From the NCBI RefSeq assembly GCF_964656455.1, contig NC_135722.1, positions 86,547,313-86,611,312 of the forward strand: a stretch of DNA of 64,000 nucleotides, in the 5' to 3' direction. Position 1 is the stretch's first letter; each line of letters begins with the position of its first letter. The position numbers and the translations under genes are program-made. The notes under the pieces are model-generated. The model ran no database searches, had not been told where the DNA came from, and saw only the letters and a list, made by a program, of their open reading frames with translations. Shown piece after piece: positions 55,336 to 64,000 of this stretch. Origin of the DNA: Halichoerus grypus (lineage: Eukaryota; Chordata; Mammalia; Carnivora; Phocidae).

Positions 55336-56370
55336 GTAATGGGGAGGGGAGGGCGAGCGGGCCGCCTGGCCCCGGTGGGGGCAATGACCAGCCACTCCTC
55401 GCCGCCAGTGCCCTCGGGTTGCGCCCGCCGAGGGGCTGACACCACACGTCCCCCATCTGGGCGCTGGACGGAAAGGAAAGCCTGGTCTTGTCACCCCATC
55501 CGCTCAGGGAGACACCCCATAGGGTCCCCTCAATGGCATTTAATCCAGGGAGGAGACTAGCCTTGGGCCCCCCAGTTAGGAGAAATCACCCCGATCGTCC
55601 AGGGTGCTCCCCATCATTTGCATGCCCATTTGCCAAACACCCTAACCCAAAGAATGCAGAGGTGTTACCTCCTCTCACCTGGTCGAGCCCGAGACCTGTT
55701 TTCCCCCCTCTCCCCTGCTGCTTTTTCTCTGGTACTGGAAAGAAAAGGATGGCACTCTTAAAAAATAATAACAAACACCTCTTTTTCTTCCCTACCTGAG
55801 GATCACTCTGCATCTAGTCATTTTCTGCTGGCCTAACCAGAAAAAGGGGTTACCTGCCAGTGAAATGACAAGTACATTAGAACTGATGAAAGGAAATCGC
55901 ATCCTTGTGAGTTCTATGAATCTTAACCAGAATTTAGAATAAAGACCAGTAATTGTGTACTTTATTGGAACTTATAGAAATGAAGACAAAAACTTAAGTT
56001 TTTTCAACATATAAGTAGATTAAATCTGTTGAGGTCAGGAAAAAATTCTCTTCCACTTATTTCTTACAGGTTCTTTCGGATACAGACTAATAGCATAAGC
56101 ACACTAAACAATTTGATAGGTGGCAAATAGTTTGGCTAGGTAAAATTTTTGTGATTTCCTTTTGCCTAGGCTTTCAGTTAGAATTATTCTATTAAAAAAG
56201 GTATTATATAAATCTTCATTTCCCTCATTACTTCACATTGACTGCCAGTGGATTAATAATATTTAATTGTGCCTAATGTAGTTTCCTTATCACGCAATGT
56301 GAAAATAATGAAAGGAATGTTTTCCTGTAGTCTTGTATTTTAGGATGATAACATTCATTAATTATGGAAA
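55336..56370. other. Putative intron 1, proximal part
   Basis: Follows the inferred donor. No repeat was recognised before the MIR at 56375. Composition changes from GC-rich to AT-rich around 55700. Confidence 0.45.
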
Positions 56371-56374
56371 CCAC

Positions 56375-56560
56375 ATTTACTTATTTTGTGCAACACAGGC
56401 ATTTTACATAAGTGATCTTATTTAGTCCTCAGAACAACCTAATGACTTAGATACTGTTACTTGAATTTTATATAGATGAGACAAATCACACAGCTAGAAG
56501 TGAAAATTGTACCCAGGTATAATTCCAGTGTAGGTATATTTCTACTTTGCCTCTCAGTAC
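56375..56560 (-). repeat. MIR SINE (minus strand)
   Basis: TAGTCCTCAGAACAACCTAA TGAC, ATAGATGAGACAAATCACAC AGCTAGAAG: complement of the MIR core. Confidence 0.8.
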
Positions 56561-56949
56561 AGGAACACTTTTAACTTTATTATGAGAAATTTGTCTTACG
56601 AAATTGAGAAAGAAATAGTGAATACTCCACTGTGTAGATTCAGTAACATTTATTGTTCCCTCCTCACTTCTCCCTTTCAGTGTCTGTGTGTGTAACCATT
56701 TGAAAGTTACAAACATCAGGACCCTCAACTATTTCTGCATGCATTTCCTAAAAATAAAGGACATTCTCCTACTTATCCCCAACATCCTTATCAACACCTT
56801 TCTAAATTAACAATCCATATGGAAATTTCCTGTTTGTTCTAAAATCTCCTTGAGAAATTTTTCCCCTTCTATATTCAGCCAAGATTAATGTATTGCATTT
56901 GATGATTATGCCTTTAGTCCTTTTAAAAAGAATAATACCCATCTCCTTT

Positions 56950-58110
56950 TTTTCTGACACTTAATTGACCAAACCAGTTGTCTTATAGAATGCTCCCACA
57001 TTCTAGACTTGTCTGTTTCCTCATAGTGGCATTTAATTTATTCCCCTACCCCCTTGAATTTTCTGTTACTGGAAGTTAGGTCTAAAGAAAAACTTGATTA
57101 GCTTGAGGTGAAACTTTCTTTGGCAAGAATATTTGATAGGTGATACTGTGTACTTCATACTGCTTCATAAACTGGTATGTAATGTCAGATTGCTACACTG
57201 TTAGTGATGCCAAATGACCACTAAAGTGGTGACTACCAAATCTATTATAAGGATGTGGTTTGCTGTTTGTAATAATACTTTGACACCAAGCAAATATCCT
57301 GTTTCTGGCTACCTTTTGCTTAGTGATTTTAACACTCCTTGGTGAGTCTTGATTAAATCAGTTTTACTGGAGATTAAAATGTAAAAAAGATTTCCTTCAT
57401 TAACTAGGGGTAAACTAAAGTTCCTCCTGAAAACGCAGAGTAAATGCTTAATTTCTTCCCTTTGATTATCAATATTCAGAGAAAGGGTTGGAGAAATAGT
57501 TACCCCCAGGGGTGGCATTTTTTTCTTCTTTTTTGCGAAATACACTATGGACTCATGAGTTTTATTTATTCATTTTTTTTATAACTGTTACAGTCATTTT
57601 TCTTTTTGATCAAATTGTCCCAGTAGGAACCCTTTCAACCTGGCTCCTGTGTCTTTTTTTTTTTTTTTTTTAACACTCCTGCTTGCCATTGGAGCATTCT
57701 TCGAGTGCTTTCTGGCGCAAGATACCCTAGGCTTACCTTGTTACTTTCTTTGCTCTAGATCTGGAATGGGCTGTTTATCTAAGGAGTCTTAGTTCTTTTT
57801 GATGAGAAATGGTATATAGAAACCAAGATCAGGATGTTGACATATTCACTGCTGCTGGAGTGTCATTGCTTCGAGGCCCTTTCAGAGGAGAGAACTAAAA
57901 AATGGTTTTTTGCTTGTTTGTTGAATCATGAGTTCATAGTGATATATCCAATTCAAATTTAACATAGCAGACTTTTTCTTAACTTCTTTGATTTTACATT
58001 TGTCTCTTAAATGAAAATCTTGGTGCCTAATAAAATTAACATACATTAATCCTATTCTATACACATACAGTCGTTTCAAAATCACTGTAACAGTATTCTA
58101 CTATCAATAA
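56950..58110. repeat. Ancient LINE-like 3'-region repeat, copy B
   Basis: Same family as 18530-19780. Shared order includes GGCAAGAATATTTGATAGGT GATACTGTGTACTTC, AGGAACCCTTTCAACCTGGC TCCTGTGTC, GAGAAATGGTATATAGAAAC CAAGATC, CTGGAGTGTCATTGCTTCGA GGCCC and CATGAGTTCATAGTGATATA TCCAATTC. Poly-T runs occur at about 57653-57672 and 58143-58158. Confidence 0.55.
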
Positions 58111-58691
58111 ACTTCCCAGTAAAGTTTAGGAGTTCTTTGCATTTTTTTTTTTTTTTTGTCCTTAGAATATATCATATAAAGTTGTATAATCAGAGTACTT
58201 AATGATGTTCAGAAGTCACTTGAAATACTTTTCTGTTTAGTTAAGCTACCAATTTGATACAGTTCATTGATTTTATTTATTTTTGGGTTATCTTTATTTT
58301 TGAATATGTCAAATACATGGTTTAATACATGGTTCAAAGGACAAAATTATTTTTAAAAGTATGGTTAAAGAAGCCTCACCCAAATTAATTTTTAAGATGA
58401 AGTATACCCTTTAGTATCTAATATATTCTCATATGTCTTGACTGCAGAAGGCTTAGCAGTATGTTACTTCCTTGAAGTGATATAGGAGTAATTTTAAATT
58501 TTGCAATTAGATTCTGATTCCTCTGGCCAAGAGAAAGCATTAAGACTAATCCTTCAAGGTGAGCAGAAAAGTAGATTTCAAGCTTGCTTCTGCAAGCTTT
58601 ACTTGAAAATCAAGTCTTTAAAGAGGTATGTGGATGGTGGAAGTTCTATGAATCCATCTACTTGTATGCCACAAACAAAACTGGCATACAT
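58111..58691. other. Intronic DNA, possible L1 remnant
   Basis: At 58270-58440 TACATGGTTCAAAGGACAAA ATT resembles an old LINE-1 segment. Otherwise nothing recognised. Confidence 0.4.
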
Positions 58692-58889
58692 GGGGCGCCT
58701 GGGTGGCTCAGTCGTTAAGCGTCTGCCTTCAGCTCAGGTCATGATCCCAGGGTCATGGGATCGAGCCCCACATCGGGCTCCCTGCTCCCTGGGAAGCCTG
58801 CTTCTCCCTCTCCCACTCCCCCTGCTTGTGTTCCCTCTCTCGCTGTGTCTCTCTCTGTCAAATAATAAATACAATCTTTAAAAAAAAAA
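58692..58889 (+). repeat. SINEC SINE
   Basis: Full-length copy starting GGGGCGCCTGGGTGGCTCAG. TSD aactggcatacat ending at 58691 and aactgacatacat at 58891-58903 (one mismatch). Confidence 0.96.
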
Positions 58890-58904
58890 CAACTGACATA
58901 CATA

Positions 58905-59355
58905 TGCTGTCTGCAGATATAAAAGGCATTTGGACATGTGATCACTGACAGCACGTTTTGTTTGGATTGGGCAAAATTTGACAGAAATTATATTTATGTG
59001 TTCAAATGAGGGTTTAGGAGGGAGCAGCAGTTGTCTAAAGTGGGCAGAGCACAATTAGTCAGTGTATCTCAGTCACCTATCACCCAGGTGCTATAAAAAG
59101 CAAAAGATGTGCCCAGTGTGTTTTCCTCTGTGTATACTGTCACTGTTTTTGGTAACGGAATGAACATATATTTCCTTCAGGGAGTGGAGTGGGAAAATGG
59201 AGAATGCCTGTGCTTTGTACCCATTCACTTATTCTTTCTTTAATCTCAGTAAAATAGATTTCCTAGTAGTATTTGAACACATAAAGTAAGGGGGGAAATG
59301 CCACAAACAATTGCATAGGTATGTATAACCACATAACAGGTAGAACCAATTGTGG
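58905..59355. other. Unannotated intronic DNA
   Basis: Nothing recognised. Confidence 0.4.
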
Positions 59356-59359
59356 TAGA

Positions 59360-59540
59360 ACGAATGGGAAAATACACTAACAATAATTGCTAACATTTGT
59401 TGAGCCCTTTCAAAAAGCTAGCATTATACTAAGCATTGCCTACAGCATCTCATTTAAATTTCACATTAACTCTTTGATATTGCTGCTAATATCTTATTTT
59501 GCAAGTAAGGAAACTGATAATACAACTGTCAAACTCAAGT
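59360..59540 (-). repeat. MIR SINE (minus strand)
   Basis: ATTGCTAACATTTGTTGAGC CC, ATCTCATTTAAATTTCACAT TAAC and GCAAGTAAGGAAACTGATAA match the MIR complement in order. Confidence 0.85.
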
Positions 59541-59795
59541 CTGTCTTCAGAATTAGCATTTTACTACTTTGGTACATCTCACAGTAAATATAATGGGTAA
59601 TAAAAAATATATTCCATTGACCATGAATTAAAGGAAGTACATGACTGATGTTTGTCCTGTAGCAACACTGAAGATTGTATGCCACCAGCCCCAAGTGCTT
59701 GTCATATCTCTTACACATCCTTAGTATATTAGACTTTGCTTCAGAAACTGCATTTAGATACCATTTTAATAGGCATTTAAATAGTAGAGCATCAA

Positions 59796-60004
59796 GGTGC
59801 CTGGGTGGCTCATTTGGTTGAGTGTCAGGCTCTTGATTTCACCTCGGGTCATCATCTCGGGGTCATGGAATTGAGCCCCACTTCGGGCTCCGTGCTTGGC
59901 AGAGAGTCTACTTGGGATTCTCTCTCTCTCTCTCCTCCCCCCCCCCCCCGCCCCCTACATGGTCTCTCAATAAATGGATAAATCTTGACACAAGTAAATA
60001 AGTA
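59796..60004 (+). repeat. SINEC SINE, older variant
   Basis: Starts GGTGCCTGGGTGGCTCATTT and carries the GCTCTTGATTTCACCTCGGG variant and a C13 run near 59937-59949. Short TSD agcatcaa at 59788-59795 and from 60005. Confidence 0.9.
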
Positions 60005-60014
60005 AGCATCAAAA

Positions 60015-60170
60015 ATCAAGATGGATTGGTGGATGGATAGATGTGTGATAAAACAAGTATAATAACGTTAACAATAGAGTCTAGGTATGGTTATGCACGT
60101 ATTCACCTGTAAAATTCTTTAAATTTTGCTCCATCTGAGATTTTTCATAATAAAACGTCAGAGGGAGTGA
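60015..60170 (+). repeat. LINE-1 3' terminus fragment
   Basis: AATAGAGTCTAGGTATGGTT, TGTAAAATTCTTTAAATTTT GC and TTTTTCATAATAAAACGTCA match an L1M 3' terminus. Confidence 0.75.
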
Positions 60171-61815
60171 TTAACAATACATTGTTATAAAACATTATTG
60201 ATAGCTGTATAAAAACCAGTAACATGCTATATCCTCCATGCCCACAATGATTGTCTTAAATTTTTAGTAAGTCTTCCTAGCCCTGTAAAGGATAAAAATT
60301 GTCACTGAAAATGGTCAAGAGTCAAAGACTGTTGTAAAGGGGTTTACTTCATTAGTTAGGGGGTCCCTAATTAATTAGGCTCCTTCCAGCTGTAATTTTT
60401 AATATCTTTATAAGTATTATATATATCAAATGTATATACTTTTTCCCCCCTGTGGTTCTGATATTTTGTAGACTACTAATGAGCATACTTTTCATATAAG
60501 CTTTATAAAGGGGTGTTTTTACTTTAAATGCCTCACATTGACAACCGAAACAGTTCTCCGTGTACCTAAGAATGATTGGGGGAAGTTTATCCCCTGGTTA
60601 AACTGAAAGCCACATTAGTTTTCTTTGTTCTTTATATTGGAAATGTGTCGCCCCATTTTAGGCAATGAGCTGGAAATCTCTAGATTCTTAGTCACAGGAT
60701 CTAAAATAATGATTGTGTACATTAGCTTTATATTATACTCCTGCTTGAAGGGCATATTGACTTATTACATTAATTCACTAACATTATTAGTGCCAAGGGT
60801 GACCTTAGCTAGCACATTTTTACATAACTGATTCTGGAGTAAGTCACTTGACTTGTATCATCATGGTATTTCATATTGATAACTGTCTTAGAATAGTGAA
60901 AATTGATGGATGAAACTTATTAATGTCTCACTCTTGGAGAACAGTATCATCCTTGTTTCCACATTGAGTGTTCTTCTATTGTAGTAATTTTTTGGTATAG
61001 CTCTAAAAACTTAAAAATGTTTTATAACTAATCAGTTTGTAATTTCGGTATTCTGTATTGCTATCCTATAGCTGTTAAAATGTATGTATTTCTGTATGTT
61101 GAGGGAATTTGCTATTCATTTGGTTTCGATTGTTTTTGATGCATTCGGCATAACTACGGATATCTTGGGATAGCATATATCCAAGACTATGAATCTCTGG
61201 AATCAGGATTTTGTGGAACTTCTACCCCTCTGACTTCTGAAACAGCTTTAGATAATTCCTTTTTAAATGATTTCCTCTTAATTCAGATCTTAACCTAAGT
61301 GTCTGATCCTCACCTACTCTTAGCAAGCATATTTAGTACTAGTCTATTAAATATTGTATTTGTGCTCTTTGATAAAATTGAGAAATCTTTGGTCTAAACA
61401 AAAATAAAATGTTAGAGTTTTCAGGACTCACATACTTGCTTCCATTTCGTTTTTCTCTTTTACTTGTGTTGTTTACTAGGGGGTGTGTGTGTTGTATATT
61501 TTCTTTCTTCCACTTTCATCTTTTTCTCCTTTTTACATTTTGACTACCTCCATTTCCCCCCTTTTTTTGTCTCTTTGCTTCTCTCCTTTCTGCTTTGGAT
61601 CTTCCAACATTGCTCATTTCCTTTTTTGTGGCTTTCTTTTACTCTATGAGCACAGTTGCTTTTATTTTTGATGCCTTTTACATGCCTTATAAAACTATAC
61701 AAACCATACCTGTATGAGAATTATTTCTATTTACAGGAATCACTGCCTCTTTGTTTTTTATTGTTCCTCCCTCATTTCTTTCTACTTCCTTCAGCTAGGT
61801 TTACTTAGCTTTACT
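60171..61815. other. Unannotated intronic DNA
   Basis: AT-rich, with no recognised repeat or exon. The overlapping hydrophobic ORFs at 61464-61671 come from a pyrimidine-rich stretch (TTTTCTCCTTTTT type) and are not supported as genes. Confidence 0.45.
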
Positions 61816-61819
61816 TTGA

Positions 61820-62055
61820 GAGCCACTACAGCATAGTGTTAAGAGCACAGACTGGGTTCAGATCTCGACTCAATACTTACTGGTTGTGTGGTCGTGGGCC
61901 AGTTCCCTTAACTTCTTTGTGCCTTGTTTTCCTTACTGGTAAAATGAAGATACCAGGTGATACCTATATCCCAAGATTGTATGAAAATTAAATTATTTAA
62001 TATGTAAAAAGTACCTAGAACAATGGTATATATTGAGTACTATATATAAGTATTA
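61820..62055 (+). repeat. MIR SINE, nearly full length
   Basis: CATAGTGTTAAGAGCACAGA CTGGGTTC, GGTTGTGTGGTCGTGGGCCA GTTCCC, TTTTCCTTACTGGTAAAATG and GTACCTAGAACAATGG cover both halves of MIR. Confidence 0.92.
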
Positions 62056-62329
62056 AGTAATGATTATTGTTCTTTTAAAAAAAACTAGTTCAAAGCCATT
62101 GATTATTTTTTGGCAGTTTATTGAGATAAAACTCAAAAGCCATAATTATTGCCACTACAAATTTGTTGTCTCCCAATTTTATTTGGGTCTTCAGTACCTC
62201 CTAGCCATCCTTCTGGGGTTTTTTTCTCCACACTTCTCATGTTTCATTTTCCTCAAAATTGTACTTTATCTCCTCTCTTCTCAGCAGTCTACCTCTACCT
62301 GTAGTTTCAAAGAGAAATAACATAAAAGC

Positions 62330-63010
62330 CAAAGCTATGAGGCAAGAACTCTCACTACTTGTCACCACCCACCTATAAACTTAACTGTAACTGCACCCTT
62401 CCTTTTCTCTTTTTTCCTATCACTGGGTCTCCTTCTGTTTAAGGCTAATTTTTTTACTCATGCACTGAATCCAGTTTCTCCCTATCCAGGGACCTTGTGC
62501 TGTCTATTATCGCTGTTTCCTCTGTCTTTAACTTTTCCTTCTTTTAGTCTTTTCCAACCACTGTCAAAACATTCTCGCTATATTTTGCTATAATAAAAAC
62601 AATATATCTGGGGGAAAAACATTCTCTAGTTTCTCCCATTCTATAAAAATACCAGTATCCTCCCTTGAGCCCTTATTTCCCTCCAGCTAACTCCCTTGCT
62701 CTATCTTTAGAAACAGACTTCTTCAGATTGAATTGTCTCTACTTACAGTTTTCACTTCCTCATTTCTCTACACTCTTTATCTTTGTCTATTGCAGTCTGA
62801 CTCTACTATGTGCTATTATAAGGTCATAATTTGTGGCTAAATCGAATAGACTGGTTTATATCTTATTTGACCTATCAGCAGCATTTGACACTGACAACCA
62901 TTCCTTGAAATACTCTTCACTCTTGGTTTCTGGAACATTCTACCATCCTGGTCCTTCTGAATATCTTTTTTCCAGATTTTATTTTTGCTGCCTCCCACCC
63001 TCTTTTTCTT
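62330..63010 (+). repeat. L2 LINE ORF2 reverse-transcriptase fossil
   Basis: The reading frame at 62833-63027 retains DLSAAFDT, the L2/CR1-clade RT motif, followed by a degraded DNHSL. The nucleotide phrase GACCTATCAGCAGCATTTGA CACTG is unmistakably L2. No intact ORF remains. Confidence 0.88.
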
Positions 63011-63194
63011 CCTCTTGTTTTCCTTGAAAGTTTATCAATTTTGCATTCTAGCTAAAGATTCTCTTTAAAGGACCGTTTTGGCTTTAATTTGTTCTGTGGT
63101 CTGTTTCCTATTCACTTTATGTCTGTGCTTTATTTCCTTCTATTTATTTTGAGTATGCCTTGCACTCTTTCTAGCTTCTTCAAGTAGAAGCCTA

Positions 63195-64000
63195 GGCCAT
63201 TGATTTTTTTTTTTTAATTATAGTGAAATACACCTTTAAAAACTTACTACCTTAACTATTTTTAAGTGTACAGTTCAGTGGCATAAAATACATTCACACT
63301 CTTATGCAGTCATCACTGCCATTCATCTCTAGAACTCTTTTCATCTTGCAAAACTGTAACTCTGTACCCATTAAACAATAACTCCCCATTCTGCTCTCTT
63401 CCCAAGCCCCTGGTAGCCAGTAGGCACCCTTCTACTTTGTTTTCTATGAATTTGACTCCAGAAACCTCATATTGGTATTAGACAATGTCCTTTTGTGACT
63501 GGTTTATTTCATTTAGCATAGTTGTCCTCAGGATTTATCCATATTGTAGTGCATATCAGAATTTCCTTCATTTTTTTTTTTTTAAGATTTTATTTTTTGA
63601 CAGAGAGACAGACAGCGAGAGAGGAAACACAAGCAGGAGGAGTGGGAGAGGGAGAAGCAGGCTTCCTGCTGAGCAGGGAGCCTGATGCAGGGCTCCATCC
63701 CGGGACCCTGGGATCATGACCTGAGCTGAAGGCAGATGCTTAACGACTGAGCCACCTGGGCGCCCCAAGAATTTCCTTCATTTTTAAAGCTAAATAATAT
63801 TCCATTGTATGTGTATACCACATTTTGTTTATCTTCTGTTGATGGACACTTGGAGTATCTCTACCTTTTGGCTATTGTGAATAATGGTCCTATGGATATT
63901 TGTGTACAAATATATGTTCATGTGCCTGCTTTCAGTTCTTTGGGGGTATATACCCAGAAGTAGAATTGCTGGATCATATGATATTCTATTTTTTACATTT
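63195..64000 (-). repeat. LINE-1 (L1MA/PB-like) 3' UTR, minus strand, running off the window
   Basis: AGTGTACAGTTCAGTGGCAT, CTCTGTACCCATTAAACAAT AACTCCCCATT, AATATTCCATTGTATGTGTA TACCACATTTTG and GGGTATATACCCAGAAGTAG AATTGCTGGATCATATG are complement L1 3' UTR landmarks in order. Split by the SINE at 63576-63767. Confidence 0.92.
63576..63767 (-). repeat. SINEC SINE inside L1
   Basis: Minus-strand full-length copy. Perfect 18-bp TSD agaatttccttcattttt at 63558-63575 and 63768-63785. Confidence 0.97.

Larger units (their letters stand above)
54600..55460 (+). promoter_or_regulatory. CpG-island promoter
   Basis: Dense CpG and very high GC compared with the AT-rich flanks, and no TATA box. Visible sites: NRF1-like TGCGCTTGCGCA (54641-54652, one mismatch to YGCGCAYGCGCR), GC boxes CCCCGCCCCC (54689-54698) and CCCCGCCCAC (54711-54720), and another CCCCGCCCC near 54902. 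This pattern suits a housekeeping-type promoter with dispersed start sites. Long ORFs on both strands through the island (up to 267 codons) reflect lack of stop codons in GC-rich DNA. Confidence 0.85.

Noticed and set aside
54653..55456. 267-codon minus-strand and 243-codon plus-strand ORFs across the CpG island
   Set aside because: GC-rich DNA lacks stop codons. Both translations are low-complexity Pro/Arg/Gly/Ala and overlap each other, and the plus one reads through the inferred splice donor.
1..64000. CRISPR arrays, operons, prophage or bacterial mobile elements
   Set aside because: The repeat content is wholly that of a carnivoran genome. Regular repeats here are microsatellites or SINEs, and there is no Shine-Dalgarno or operon organisation.

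Overview
This is mammalian nuclear DNA from a carnivoran, most likely an arctoid (the bear, seal, mustelid and raccoon group). The evidence is about 29 copies of the carnivore tRNA-Lys-derived SINE (SINEC type). They have the head GGGCGCCTGGGTGGCTCAG, a CT-rich stretch and an AATAAATAAAATCTTT tail, and most have crisp target-site duplications (TSDs). The SINE head differs from the dog-type GGGATCCCTGGGTGGC, and three carnivore LINE-1 3' ends are also present. No bacterial-type genes, CRISPR arrays or operons occur. Almost all open reading frames are chance ORFs or lie inside repeats. Repeat family names below were assigned by eye from memory of consensus sequences, not by a database search.

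Layout. 1-18 kb: intergenic or intronic DNA with ancient L2 LINEs (about 3.4-6.0, 11.1-12.1, 13.6-14.1 and 15.8-16.4 kb), MIRs, two old LTRs lying inside or between L2 pieces (4.0-4.5 and 5.3-5.7 kb), an L1ME 3' end and scattered SINEs. 18-31 kb: fragmented old LINE-1, mostly minus strand, broken by SINEs and a MIR. Inside this lies a large imperfect inverted repeat (arms 26641-26956 and 27410-27734) that I could not assign to a repeat family. 32.3-42.4 kb: one nearly full-length, long-dead plus-strand L1M element split by many later insertions: a MaLR LTR, a processed SLC25A17 retrocopy on the minus strand, a carnivore L1 fragment, about ten SINEs and two purine-rich simple repeats. 42.5-53.4 kb: L2, L1, MER5 and MIR fossils, SINEs and a 5'-truncated carnivore L1.

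54.2-55.34 kb is a TATA-less CpG island with GC boxes, an NRF1-like site, two upstream CACGTG E-boxes, a (GCC)9 tract and a good splice donor (CAG/GTAATG at 55335/55336). I read it as the promoter and non-coding first exon of an unidentified plus-strand gene whose first intron fills the rest of the window (55.3-64 kb).

The only sequence with clear similarity to a cellular protein is the SLC25A17 (PMP34) retrocopy. It is a pseudogene, with a nonsense codon at codon 196 and a downstream one-base frameshift. The rest is repeat archaeology: nesting order, TSDs and rearranged SINEs let insertion events be ordered in time.
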